Shown: positions 20,458 to 29,060 of the stretch, piece by piece | How positions within the stretch are numbered: position 1 is the first letter of the stretch | Layout: every line of letters begins with the position of its first letter | Source: Actinomycetaceae bacterium | GTDB taxonomy: Bacteria; Actinomycetota; Actinomycetes; Actinomycetales; Actinomycetaceae | DNA length: 64,000 nt | Direction of reading: 5' to 3' | Assembly: GCA_030537615.1 (NCBI GenBank) | Contig: JAUNVP010000004.1 | Span: forward strand, 62,001 to 126,000 | Translations under genes and position numbers: made by a program | The notes under the pieces: generated by a model | Told to the model about the DNA's origin: nothing | Seen by the model: only the letters and a program-made list of their open reading frames with translations | Databases searched by the model: none

Positions 20458-20505
20458 CCACAACATCTAGTGTAGCAACTCGCGTGTTGCCACTACATAT
20501 GGGGG
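20458..20505 (-). promoter_or_regulatory. Tandem NrdR boxes upstream of nrdDG
   Basis: Two 16-base sites, CCACAACATCTAGTGT (20458-20473) and CCACTACATATGGGGG (20490-20505), start 32 bases apart, i.e. three helical turns. The first matches the NrdR consensus acaCwAtATaTwGtgt at 13 of 16 positions, the second more weakly. They lie about 90-135 bases before nrdD and overlap a TACACT -10-like element on the minus strand. The remainder of the gap 20370-20797 holds no gene I can support. Confidence 0.7.
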
Positions 20506-20797
20506 TAAGTCGTATATGATCCCCAGTTTTTGGGACTAACGTCCCATGTCTGCGGTCGGGGTTGTCCGACACTGACCCCCACCAACCGAGATAACCACCG
20601 CACGACAACTTCGAGCACCCTCATTTTGAACTTCGACATACCACAACCAAGCTCGTACACCTCGCCGCCGTGGCGTGTTGCGCCACACCTCGACTGTCAG
20701 TCCTCTCGGTAACCACGCCACCTCAGCAACCACGCGGCAGTTAACGCACGATCGACCTAGAATGGAATAAGCCTTGATACAACAGAAAGGACGCACC

Positions 20798-21868
20798 GTG
20801 GCGAACCCGTACAGCGAGCTCTTTTTTACTCCCTCCGATGAACGGTACGACACGATGCCCTATCGGCGTGTTGCGCGTACCGGCCTCCAACTGCCGGCAA
20901 TTTCTCTTGGACTGTGGCATAACTTTGGGGACGATAAACCACTGCAAACTCAGCGAGATATTATCCGCCGAGCGTTTGACCTGGGGATCAACCATTTCGA
21001 CCTGGCAAACAACTACGGGCCTCCTCCGGGGAGCGCGGAAAAGAATTTCGGGCGCATCATGCGCGAAGACCTCAAACCCTTCCGCGACGAACTCATTATT
21101 TCCTCCAAAGCGGGATGGGATATGTGGCCAGGACCCTATGGTTTTGGGGGCGCCCGCAAATACCTGCTCGCTAGTCTCGACCAGTCGCTTGAGCGTCTCG
21201 GTCTTGATTACGTTGACATTTTCTACTCGCATCGCCCCGACGCCGACACGGATCTCGAAGAGACGATGCTCGCCCTCCACACCGCGGTCACCTCAGGTAA
21301 GGCCCTCTACGTCGGAATTTCCTCGTACTCCGCGGAATATACGGCTCGCGCTCAGGAAATTATGCGTGAGCTTGGCACTCCCCTTGCTATTCACCAACCC
21401 TCCTACTCCATCTTCAATCGGTGGATCGAGGACGATGGTTTACTAACCGCGTGCCGTGACAACGGCATGGGGGTTATTGCATTTTCACCACTGGCACAAG
21501 GATTGCTCACCGACAGATACCTCAACGGGGTGCCAAAAGATTCGCGCGCAGCTGCCAATAAATCGCTCTCGTCCGACATGCTGAGCGAAAACAACCTCGC
21601 ACAAATCCGCGCCCTCAACGACGTTGCTCGTGACCGCGGACAATCGCTCGCTCAGATGGCACTGTCGTGGGTGTTGAGGGACCAGGATGGTACCCGTGTC
21701 GATTCGGCGCTCATCGGCGCGTCATCGGTCACGCAACTTGAGGACAACGTTCAAGCCGTCAAGAATCTTGAGTTCTCCGAGGCCGAGATCGAGGCCATTA
21801 ACGCTCATTCATCCGCATCGGACATCGATCTGTGGAGCGGAGCCGTCAAATCAACCGAACGATCGTGA
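20798..21868 (+). CDS. Aldo/keto reductase, L-glyceraldehyde 3-phosphate reductase-like
   Basis: This 356-residue NADPH-dependent oxidoreductase resembles E. coli YghZ/Gpr. Family marks are the catalytic region FDLANNYGPPPGSAE, the barrel strand DYVDIFYSHRPD, GISSYSAE, and the C-terminal cofactor-binding segment ALIGASSVTQLEDN. It may detoxify L-glyceraldehyde 3-phosphate or methylglyoxal. The frame is open from 20774 but AAAGGA six bases before the GTG at 20798 decides the start. It is transcribed alone and overlaps the PAP2 gene tail by 18 bases, convergently. Confidence 0.9.
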   Translation: MANPYSELFFTPSDERYDTMPYRRVARTGLQLPAISLGLWHNFGDDKPLQTQRDIIRRAFDLGINHFDLANNYGPPPGSAEKNFGRIMREDLKPFRDELIISSKAGWDMWPGPYGFGGARKYLLASLDQSLERLGLDYVDIFYSHRPDADTDLEETMLALHTAVTSGKALYVGISSYSAEYTARAQEIMRELGTPLAIHQPSYSIFNRWIEDDGLLTACRDNGMGVIAFSPLAQGLLTDRYLNGVPKDSRAAANKSLSSDMLSENNLAQIRALNDVARDRGQSLAQMALSWVLRDQDGTRVDSALIGASSVTQLEDNVQAVKNLEFSEAEIEAINAHSSASDIDLWSGAVKSTERS

Positions 21869-22756
21869 CCGTCCGGTCTGCAAATAGTTAACGAGACTAA
21901 GAGAAAACACCATGAACGCAAGAACCATGCCAATAGCGATCATGGAGAAGACGATACTGAGGGCAAAATGACCTGCGATCACATCCCGCACAGCGGGCGT
22001 CGTCGCGATCTTCATGATGAGCTCACTCAAATCCGTCCAGAGAGCAAACACCGCGCCAGCAAGAGCGACAAAAGCAATGAGGGAGCCGACGAGTAACCCG
22101 GTATTGAGGTTGTCTCGATCGCGCTGAGGTTCTTCTTGCGGAGCCAGGGTCATCGCCCAGATGAAACAGATCAGTATTGCCCCGATAACGTCGGACGGAC
22201 GGTGCCAACCGGACACGAGGATAGCGATGAGTGCAAGCGATGATACGACCGCCACCCCGACCTCGACAACCGATCGGACACTTTGCGACGCCACGATTGT
22301 GAGCCCGAAAGCCACCGACAGAACGACTGTTGAATGTCCCGATGGAAACGAGTTGGCTAAGTCTGGGCCAATCCCCAAATAAGGCCGCTGCAGGATCCAC
22401 GTTTTGAGCAACTGGGTCGTGATATTCGAACCAATGATGAGCACTCCGACCCGGATAGCAAGAGCGTACCGTTTTCGCGCCATCGCGATAGCCATCACAA
22501 CCGCGCATGCGACAGCCACACTCAGGTACGACACGCTTCTTTTCAACAGGTCAATCAGTGGCGTCACCCGGTTAGCCGCAATGCGGACTGTTTCGAGAAC
22601 CAGTTGGTCGAGTGCCTGCCCGGAGGTCGTATGAAGTGTCACCAGCGCGAGCACGATCAAGCTGATAACGGCCGCGAACACCAAAAAGACACGACTAAAG
22701 CGACGCCAATTCACGTCAGGATAGGCGTCGGCGGGGGAGGTCTCAGATGCAGTCAC
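21851..22756 (-). CDS. PAP2-superfamily lipid phosphatase
   Basis: This 301-residue integral membrane protein has the acid phosphatase triad motifs K-x6-RP (KTWILQRP), PSGH and the SGWHRPSD form of SRx5HxxxD, with the active site on the outer face. Six or more membrane helices are visible. Likely substrates are undecaprenyl pyrophosphate or phosphatidic/phosphatidylglycerol phosphate. The start is GTG, with GGAG 11 bases upstream. It is divergent from the YbjN pair. Confidence 0.88.
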   Translation of the reverse strand: MTASETSPADAYPDVNWRRFSRVFLVFAAVISLIVLALVTLHTTSGQALDQLVLETVRIAANRVTPLIDLLKRSVSYLSVAVACAVVMAIAMARKRYALAIRVGVLIIGSNITTQLLKTWILQRPYLGIGPDLANSFPSGHSTVVLSVAFGLTIVASQSVRSVVEVGVAVVSSLALIAILVSGWHRPSDVIGAILICFIWAMTLAPQEEPQRDRDNLNTGLLVGSLIAFVALAGAVFALWTDLSELIMKIATTPAVRDVIAGHFALSIVFSMIAIGMVLAFMVFSLSLVNYLQTGRSRSFG

Positions 22757-22934
22757 TAACTCGAATTCTCCATAGCGTTGGACGATGGCTCGTGCCGGGC
22801 AATTATCTCACGATGTTCACCACGACCACACTCACCGCGCGCCGAGCTGATGTCTCCATTAGCCTGGGTACAATGTGATAGACACCGTGAGTAGCCGCTC
22901 ATGGTTCTTTTTACTTGAAGTGAGTTGATGTCTG

Positions 22935-23390
22935 ATGGGAATGCCCACCCCGGTTGATTCTCAGCGGATTCGGAAGTTCCTCGGCGATCTTGATTCATCA
23001 GTGCTGAAATTAGATTTCCGCGAATACCGCGAATCCGAATTGGCTTACCCCTCGGAGTCAGCCGTCATTTTTGTCAACATGTCGTCACCGAACATCTTGC
23101 AAATTCGCGGCCAGTGGCGCGGCGTTACTGTTGACGATGAGAGCTTCGCGGAACTCGCGCGCCAGGTGCAGATGTGCAACGTGCAGCGATCAGGCCCCAA
23201 AGCATACCTGCTTCCAACCGATGGTCCGCTGGCCTTCGGCCTCGGAGCTGAATTTAATCTCATCGTTTCTAAAGGCGCCACCCAACAACAACTCGTGAGC
23301 TTTTACGAGACCGCGTTAACAATGATTTTTGGATTTTTTCAAGATGTCGAGCAAGCCCTCCCACAGCTCGTCACGTGGAAGGAAAGCTAG
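22935..23390 (+). CDS. YbjN-domain protein 1
   Basis: This 151-residue cytoplasmic protein has the fold pattern of YbjN / type III secretion chaperone-like proteins: a beta strand series (AVIFVNMSSPNILQIRGQWRG), then a helix, then LPTDGPLAFGLGAEFNL and a long C-terminal helix. Such proteins are frequent as adjacent pairs in actinobacteria, and their role is unknown. Its stop overlaps the start of the second YbjN gene (TAGTG). The ribosome site is weak. Confidence 0.75.
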   Translation: MGMPTPVDSQRIRKFLGDLDSSVLKLDFREYRESELAYPSESAVIFVNMSSPNILQIRGQWRGVTVDDESFAELARQVQMCNVQRSGPKAYLLPTDGPLAFGLGAEFNLIVSKGATQQQLVSFYETALTMIFGFFQDVEQALPQLVTWKES

Positions 23391-23854
23391 TGCATACTCC
23401 CCTATACGCTGTGTCCGACGATCCGAGTTCACCCACGCCCGTGACTCTCGACCGGATCCGAGGAGTAATCGAACACTTGGGGGCGTCGATGGAAACCGCT
23501 GAAAACGGCAAGGCTGGTCTGGCCGTGTTTGACGGCGTGCGTTTTCTCTTTAGCTTCGCGTCAAACCACAAGTTTCTTTCGGTGCGCGCGATCTGGGCGA
23601 CCGACTTGGAGGCATCCGCTGAACGTCTGATGTCGTTTTTCACGGCCGCCGATTCTTGGAATCGGGAAAAGTACTTCCCCACCGTCTACAATTTGCTCGT
23701 TGACGACATGATTCAGGTGGTCGCAGACTATATCTGCGATATCGACTGCGGCCAGACCGATGCGCAACTACTCGACAACGTTGCCGCTGGGGTAGCTACC
23801 GGAGTCGATGCGATTCAATACATGCACCAGGCAGCGCAGTCAATTATCCGCTGA
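23390..23854 (+). CDS. YbjN-domain protein 2
   Basis: This 154-residue protein is a second YbjN-type partner, with VTLDRIRGVIEHLG at the start, FLFSFASNHKFLSVRAIW as the beta core and an acidic C-terminal helical half. The GTG at 23390 has AAGGA seven bases upstream and shares one base with the previous stop; a GTG five codons earlier is less likely. The two products probably form a heterodimer or act together. Function unknown. Confidence 0.75.
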   Translation: MHTPLYAVSDDPSSPTPVTLDRIRGVIEHLGASMETAENGKAGLAVFDGVRFLFSFASNHKFLSVRAIWATDLEASAERLMSFFTAADSWNREKYFPTVYNLLVDDMIQVVADYICDIDCGQTDAQLLDNVAAGVATGVDAIQYMHQAAQSIIR

Positions 23855-23911
23855 TTACCGACGGAGTTACCCGCAAAGTCAATTTGCTCCTCATCAACAA
23901 ATTCAGTGCAG

Positions 23912-24241
23912 TCATGAGTTGTGACACTGCGGATTAGCTATCCGTGTCACTAACGTAACGGATGATTCAGCCAGGTCGGTGACGAGCGTCATGACGAGGA
24001 ATTGAAGACGTGGATGCCACGAGCCTTGTCGGGCGAAGAGTGCCTGCCTCGAGACGAGAAAGTCCAAAGAGAACAGCTTTGAACGCACCAGAGGATGGAC
24101 TAGAAACCCTATTCCGAAGGTGAACCCACCGAGCAGGTACTGTCTGTTGTGGCGAAAACCGCCCGCATCGACGGTACTAGAATCTCGGTGTCCCACTTCT
24201 GCGCGCACAGCTTCACTATGCGAATCTAGAATCGTATCCAT
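23912..24241 (-). CDS. Doubtful small ORF in a 440-base gap
   Basis: This 109-codon frame has an ATG preceded by AAGGA at good spacing and does not overlap other genes. The product has two moderately hydrophobic stretches (YLLGGFTFGIGFLVHPLV and LQFLVMTLVTDLA) but no motif I know. Its last codons coincide with a stable hairpin. It may be a small membrane protein or chance; the rest of the gap 23855-24294 shows nothing else. Confidence 0.28.
   Translation of the reverse strand: MDTILDSHSEAVRAEVGHRDSSTVDAGGFRHNRQYLLGGFTFGIGFLVHPLVRSKLFSLDFLVSRQALFARQGSWHPRLQFLVMTLVTDLAESSVTLVTRIANPQCHNS
23921..23950 (+). terminator. Hairpin downstream of the YbjN pair
   Basis: Outer arms GTGACA/TGTCAC and inner arms CGGAT/ATCCG with a three-base bulge form a stem about 70 bases after the YbjN stop. 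No T run follows, so it may be a weak terminator or transcript end structure. Confidence 0.35.
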
Positions 24242-24294
24242 GCCGTCCTTCTGCGGCGTTGCGGGAGTCTAACCTGGAGTAGGAGGTCCCCCCG

Positions 24295-26808
24295 ATGACA
24301 CGTGATGACAACGCCCCCCTTGAGACGGCCTCACTTGCGTCGAGCCTTTTGTCGATGCTGCACACACGTGCCCGAGGCACAGACCAGCACGTCACGACGA
24401 TTCATCTTCCGGCCCGAGACGAGCAAACGGGACAGTGGCCGTCCTGGGTTCCTGCGCAACTGATCGACCACTACCGCGCTGTGGGAGTCGACCTACCGTG
24501 GAAACATCAGATCGGCGGAGCCAACGCTATCCACGAGGGGTGGCACACGGTTCTCGCCACCGGCACGGGATCGGGGAAGTCCCTCAGTGCGTGGCTTCCG
24601 GTCTTAACGAGTATTGAAGAAGCCACCTCCACACGGCTATCACAGGTCAAACGACGTCCCACCGCGCTCTACTTGGCGCCAACAAAAGCACTAACGGCTG
24701 ACCAATTCACTGCGCTGCGCGGCCTCATCAACTCAACCGGTGAACCGCTACGCGCCCGCGTTGGAATGGCGGACGGTGATACCAGTCGGGAAGCGAAAGA
24801 CTGGGCTCGTGCGCAAGCAGATATCATTTTGACTAATCCCGACTATCTCCACCATGTCCTCCTCCCCGGACACGAACGCTGGACTCGTCTCCTCGGAGGA
24901 CTTCGGTACATCATTGTCGACGAGATGCACTATTGGCGCGGTGTCACCGGCGCGCATATCGCACTAGTGCTACGTCGTTTGCTCCGTCTTGCTCGCCATC
25001 TCGGGGCATTCCCGACGGTTATTTTCCTCTCGGCCACCGTGTCCAATCCCGCCGAGTCAGCAGCCCGACTCATCGGAGCTGACCCCGCCGAGATCGTCAC
25101 TGTTGTCGAAGACACCTCTCCTGCCGGTCCACGGGAACTCGTCCTATGGCAACCGGCATTTATGGTTCCCGACGATGTTCCTATCGATGATTTCCTCCGA
25201 GCTATTGAAGGAGCCGGCGACGAGGATCGGGTGCTGACAGTGGACATGCAACGCCGCTCGGCAACCTCGGAGGCAGCCTCGCTCACCGCTGCCATGGTCG
25301 AACGCGGCGCGAGCCTACTGACATTTGTTCGTTCTCGGGCCGGAGTCGAAACAGTGGCATCCCAAGCTCGCGACCAACTCTCCCGCATGGCCCCGCAACT
25401 GACCTCTCAGATTGCCGCTTATCGGGGTGGTTATCTACCGGAGGAACGTCGAGCGTTGGAAACCGCGTTGCGCACCAAGACTACGCGGGCACTTGCTACG
25501 ACGAATGCTCTAGAGCTGGGTGTCGACGTATCGGGACTGGACGCGACGATCACGGCCGGATGGCCGGGCACGCGAGCCTCACTCTTCCAACAAATCGGCC
25601 GAGCGGGCCGTGCGGGAGCATCCGGTGTATCCGTCCTCATTGCCTCCGATAACCCTCTCGATTCCTACTTTATTCACCACCCCGACATGATCCTGTCCGG
25701 CGTTGAGGAAACGACGTTCGATCCCTCAAACCCCCACATCCTGGCACCTCACCTGTGTGCCGCGGCCGCAGAACTCGCTCTCACCGATGATGATTTACCG
25801 ACATTCGGGCTTCCCGACACCGGGTTCTTGCATGCCCTCGCCGAGCAAGGATACCTGCGCAAACGTCCGTCTGGCTGGTATTGGAATGTCGCCCTCCCGA
25901 TGCGAGCTCACGATCTGACCACATTGCGCGGAGCCAATGGCGACGTGCAGGTTGTCGATGCTGAGGCCGGTATCGTCATCGGTACGGTAGGTGCGGATCA
26001 GGCGAACTCGCAGGTCCATCCGGGCGCAATTTACGTGCATCAAGGTCGCACATTCCAAGTAATCGAACTGACCGCCCAGCCTCGCATTGCCGGCGGTATT
26101 GCCACATCGATCGGGTCGGGAGGAGCTCGAGTCGCACTCGTCCAGCCGGTCGTGACCCAGTTACGTACCCGTCCGACCGTGGTTTCCAGCGTGAATATCA
26201 TTCACGAGATTCATTCGTGGACTGCCCCCGATGAAAGCGTGCGGTGGAGCTTTGGAGAGGTTGAGGTCGAATCGCAGGTGACCGATTTCGATACCCTCCG
26301 GCTTCCCGGCTTGCAGTTCGTATCAAATACCAAGCTCGACCTTCCGGTCTCGGTTCTGCCGACGGCCGCGGTGTGGTGGCAAATCGACGAATCAACGGCC
26401 CTGCGACTGGGCGTGGCGCCAGCCGATCTCACCGGTGCACTCCACGCGGCAGAACACGCCTCGATTGGGATACTTCCACTTTTAGCTACCTGTGATCGCT
26501 GGGATCTCGGAGGACTGTCGACCGCAGACCACGCGCAGACTCATCGGCCGACCGTTTTCGTCCACGATTCCTACCCCGGTGGCGCCGGTTTCGCCCAGTT
26601 CGCATGGAATCATGCACGCGACTGGATTAACGCCACGGTGGAAGTCATCGATTCATGCGCTTGCGAAGCCGGTTGTCCCTCGTGTATCCAGTCACCCAAG
26701 TGCGGCAACCGCAATGAGCCTCTGTCTAAATCTGGAGCTCTGACCGTTCTACGATTTCTCGCCACGCATTGTCCGCCCTCCGACATTGGTGTCAGTGACG
26801 CCAAATAA
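24295..26808 (+). CDS. DEAD/DEAH helicase with DUF1998, MrfA-like
   Basis: This 837-residue helicase has Walker A GTGSGKS, a DEMH box (motif II), SAT motif III (FLSATVSN), and motif VI in QQIGRAGRAG. The last third is the DUF1998 region with a four-cysteine metal site (CACEAGCPSCIQSPKCGN). This architecture matches Bacillus MrfA (YprA), a 3'-to-5' helicase that, with an exonuclease partner, repairs mitomycin C adducts. No MrfB-like nuclease is adjacent here. AGGAGG precedes the ATG. It is a single-gene unit. Confidence 0.92.
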   Translation: MTRDDNAPLETASLASSLLSMLHTRARGTDQHVTTIHLPARDEQTGQWPSWVPAQLIDHYRAVGVDLPWKHQIGGANAIHEGWHTVLATGTGSGKSLSAWLPVLTSIEEATSTRLSQVKRRPTALYLAPTKALTADQFTALRGLINSTGEPLRARVGMADGDTSREAKDWARAQADIILTNPDYLHHVLLPGHERWTRLLGGLRYIIVDEMHYWRGVTGAHIALVLRRLLRLARHLGAFPTVIFLSATVSNPAESAARLIGADPAEIVTVVEDTSPAGPRELVLWQPAFMVPDDVPIDDFLRAIEGAGDEDRVLTVDMQRRSATSEAASLTAAMVERGASLLTFVRSRAGVETVASQARDQLSRMAPQLTSQIAAYRGGYLPEERRALETALRTKTTRALATTNALELGVDVSGLDATITAGWPGTRASLFQQIGRAGRAGASGVSVLIASDNPLDSYFIHHPDMILSGVEETTFDPSNPHILAPHLCAAAAELALTDDDLPTFGLPDTGFLHALAEQGYLRKRPSGWYWNVALPMRAHDLTTLRGANGDVQVVDAEAGIVIGTVGADQANSQVHPGAIYVHQGRTFQVIELTAQPRIAGGIATSIGSGGARVALVQPVVTQLRTRPTVVSSVNIIHEIHSWTAPDESVRWSFGEVEVESQVTDFDTLRLPGLQFVSNTKLDLPVSVLPTAAVWWQIDESTALRLGVAPADLTGALHAAEHASIGILPLLATCDRWDLGGLSTADHAQTHRPTVFVHDSYPGGAGFAQFAWNHARDWINATVEVIDSCACEAGCPSCIQSPKCGNRNEPLSKSGALTVLRFLATHCPPSDIGVSDAK

Positions 26809-27123
26809 CTGTACAGCGAACCCCAGAAGCAAATTTCCCAGCTAACCGTAAGGTTCGTTTCAAGGCCTACTCAGAATTGCTCTGTACATTAGAGACATCT
26901 TCGCTGGGAAAACAGCGGAGACAGAGTTTTTACAGGCTATTACAGAGGAACATTCTGGGAAAACTCGCACTGTGTTGATGGGATGCAGTTAAGGGCCGGG
27001 CGGCTAGCTCGGCCCTTAACTGTGTCTGGGGTTGTATTTTCGAACGATTGATCTCACTCGAGTGCCCGCAATCTCCACGAACCTCGTGCGACCTGGGAAC
27101 CATCACCACTACGCGCACGAGTC
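26809..27123 (+). other. 315-base gap with a strong hairpin
   Basis: No gene is seen. The notable element is a perfect 12-base inverted repeat at 26987-27023 (arms CAGTTAAGGGCC and GGCCCTTAACTG, loop 13 bases) between two convergent genes, without a T run. Upstream, CGCTG/CAGCG around GGAAAA followed by TTTTT (about 26897-26935) could end the helicase message. CTGGGAAAAC occurs twice about 50 bases apart. Confidence 0.45.
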
Positions 27124-27723
27124 CTAGTGCCCGCGAGTAATTTGCGCTTGATAGTTGACGTACTGCGGGTGGGTGGGGTGACGATGGTGGGCCCATAGGA
27201 GTAGCAATAGCTCCGCCCATTCGGTTGCGATAATCCAACGAGTGGGAACGGGTTGTTCATTGGTCACCATCATGAAGTGCCCCGGGGCAGTCAGCTCAGC
27301 CTGGGCAATCCCCTTCCACGACCAGTGATAAATACCCTTTTCGTCCTCTAGATAAAATCCGTGGGTCGAAATAGTGATGACACCCTCACCAATCAGACGC
27401 CACTTCACGCGCGCTTCTTCGATGGCACGGGCTTTCCGGCGACGATTGACGACATATTGCGTACCCATCACGGCAGCGGTCAGCATGAGGCCGATTTTCC
27501 CCGTTGCAAGAAACAGTCCCGACACCGGACGATATGCCTCGTTCTTTGGCATGTACTGGTGAACCTGAAAATGCCCGGTGGCAATCATCCGCTCATTCAC
27601 CGCATCGAACGTTGGGCGCAACGGACGCACTTTGGACAGCTGCCCGGTGTATCCACGCGTCGTAATTTCCCGATGCGCACGCGCCATGGCGTCTAACGCA
27701 CTGGGTCGATCGGCAAAGTCCAC
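27124..27723 (-). CDS. Hypothetical membrane protein
   Basis: This 199-residue protein has a soluble N-terminal part, one clear membrane hairpin (about residues 68-92, GLFLATGKIGLMLTAAVMGTQY) and a C-terminal domain with the strand-rich pattern GVITISTHGFYLEDEKGIYHWSWKGI, then ALLLLLWAH. The latter resembles YcxB-like/PH-like domains, but I am not sure. The GTG start has GGGGAAA upstream. No operon partner. Confidence 0.6.
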   Translation of the reverse strand: MDFADRPSALDAMARAHREITTRGYTGQLSKVRPLRPTFDAVNERMIATGHFQVHQYMPKNEAYRPVSGLFLATGKIGLMLTAAVMGTQYVVNRRRKARAIEEARVKWRLIGEGVITISTHGFYLEDEKGIYHWSWKGIAQAELTAPGHFMMVTNEQPVPTRWIIATEWAELLLLLWAHHRHPTHPQYVNYQAQITRGH

Positions 27724-27937
27724 TGGTTTCCCCTATTCCACGCGACGGCTCACCGTCCGCCTCTCGCACCTTAATATCTTAACGATTTGCGTCCGGAAGG
27801 GCCGTCAACGTTCGCTGCCTGCCCTCAGAAATTCCTATCCACAGCCTTTGCCGCACACATATCATTTCCGCAGACATTCTTTCACTCTGGGAGTGGTGGT
27901 TGCACTCGGCAATCATTACCAATCTCAAGGAGCAATT

Positions 27938-28168
27938 ATGACGCATTCACACTCCCGCACTGAAACCGAGCCCCGCGCAGACCATGATCTAACACTGGTG
28001 AAGCAACAGTCGATCGACACCGCCGAAGACGGGTTGGTTACAGCCGAATATGCCGTCGGCATCATGGCTGCGGTTGCTTTTGCCGGTGTACTCCTCGCAG
28101 TTGTTAAGTCGAACGCGGTCAAAGCCGCGTTGGCTGCGATCATTCAAGCCGCACTAACGATCTCATGA
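27938..28168 (+). CDS. DUF4244 Flp-type pilin
   Basis: This 76-residue protein has a polar N-terminus of about 30 residues followed by EDGLVTAEYAVGIMAAVAFAGVLLAVV, a type IV pilin-like motif with Glu at the fifth position after the probable prepilin cleavage at Gly (EDG-LVTAE). It is the likely major tad pilus subunit, processed and assembled by the TadA/TadBC proteins encoded nearby. The frame is open far upstream, but AAGGAG six bases before this ATG decides the start. Its stop overlaps the next ATG (ATGA). Confidence 0.85.
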   Translation: MTHSHSRTETEPRADHDLTLVKQQSIDTAEDGLVTAEYAVGIMAAVAFAGVLLAVVKSNAVKAALAAIIQAALTIS

Positions 28169-28506
28169 CGAATCCTCGTGAGGCGGGTATGGTGACTGCC
28201 GAGTTCGCGGTCACCATACCCGCAGTGATTATCGTGCTCAGTCTCGCAATAGGTAGCATCCACTATGTCAGCGCACACGGCGATGCCTGCCATGCTGCTC
28301 GAGTGTTCGCCCGCGAAATCACCGCTGGCGTCGATAGTGCAACGGCTAAGGCGAGCGCACATCATGCCATTACGAGCCCACTCGTTATATCCGCTACCGA
28401 CGATGGCCGTTTTACTATCGTCACCGCTCAGATAACGTCCGGGTTCCTCCATCTACCCACCCCGCGCTGCACGCTTCGCACCATTCGGGAAGAGCGGTAT
28501 CGCTAG
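28165..28506 (+). CDS. TadE-like minor pilin
   Basis: This 113-residue protein begins with a prepilin-like segment (EAGMVTAEFAVTIPAVIIVLSLAIGSI), with Gly before the cleavage point and Glu in the fifth place, followed by a short outer domain with cysteines. It matches TadE-like pseudopilins (the Rv3655c position in mycobacteria). It is translationally coupled to the genes on both sides: ATGA with the pilin and TAGTG with the next gene. Confidence 0.82.
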   Translation: MTNPREAGMVTAEFAVTIPAVIIVLSLAIGSIHYVSAHGDACHAARVFAREITAGVDSATAKASAHHAITSPLVISATDDGRFTIVTAQITSGFLHLPTPRCTLRTIREERYR

Positions 28507-28886
28507 TGCGGGAGGAAACCGGATCGGGAACAGTATTTTCTCTGACAATTATCAGCGCCACGCTCGTCATAGCGATGACAGTTGCGGTGGTTGTTTCCAC
28601 GCAGTCTTTTCAGACTCGCGCGCAGTCCGCTCTCGACTTGGCGGCCTTGGAAGGGGCTCGAACTATCGGCAAACAAATGTCCGAAGAAGGAGTACATGAC
28701 CCGTGTGTCGTTGCAGGTGAGGTTGCACTTGCCAATGAAGTTCACATTTCAGAATGCACAATTGTGGATGCAGAAATTTATTTGATAGGACAACACAATA
28801 TCGTTGCACTTCGCCACCCAACGACCCTGCACATCCGCTCACGCGCCCACCTGCCCGGCGCAACAATTTTCAAATTTGATAACTAG
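28506..28886 (+). CDS. Rv3654c-like Tad helper protein
   Basis: This 126-residue protein has an N-terminal membrane helix after EETGSGTVFSLTIISATLVIAMTV and an AQSALDLAALEGA segment typical of the TadE/TadG-like helper family encoded last in actinobacterial tad operons. The rest is outside, with two cysteine-containing strands. The GTG start shares a base with the preceding stop. Function in pilus assembly is inferred from position only. Confidence 0.75.
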   Translation: MREETGSGTVFSLTIISATLVIAMTVAVVVSTQSFQTRAQSALDLAALEGARTIGKQMSEEGVHDPCVVAGEVALANEVHISECTIVDAEIYLIGQHNIVALRHPTTLHIRSRAHLPGATIFKFDN

Positions 28887-28916
28887 TTGTGCATATATGC
28901 AGGTAGATGCTATTCT
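28887..28916 (+). promoter_or_regulatory. Extended -10 promoter in the tad junction
   Basis: TTGTGC at 28887-28892, an 18-base spacer, and TGC followed by TATTCT (28911-28916) form a good extended -10 promoter immediately after the last pilin gene. No ORF follows; instead a short structured stretch and a strong terminator do. Confidence 0.5.
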
Positions 28917-28922
28917 AAACTC

Positions 28923-29009
28923 ACGCGCTCAAAAGAGCAGTGATGTTACTGAAGAGCGTAATGAGGATTCCACCTGGAAGGGAGAGCCAGGTGGAGTCCT
29001 CACCTTTTT
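28923..29009 (+). ncRNA. Candidate small RNA between the tad half-operons
   Basis: From the predicted start to the terminator is about 87 bases with no ORF. It would fold into GCTC-AAAA-GAGC, then CAGT/ACTG around GATGTT, then a 16-base-pair terminator stem. ACGC/GCGT on either side could enclose the first two. It lies antisense to the 3' side of the TadBC message, whose stop is 52 bases away. No known RNA family was recognised. Confidence 0.45.
28962..29009 (+). terminator. Strong terminator at the tad junction
   Basis: Arms of 16 bases (TGAGGATTCCACCTGG and CCAGGTGGAGTCCTCA) with one mismatch and a nine-base loop are followed by CC and five T. It would end the pilin operon and/or the candidate RNA. 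Confidence 0.9.
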
Positions 29010-29060
29010 AATTGCCGATCGAACATTTAATCGGTTTTAGAGCATCTTTGACTTTGCATG

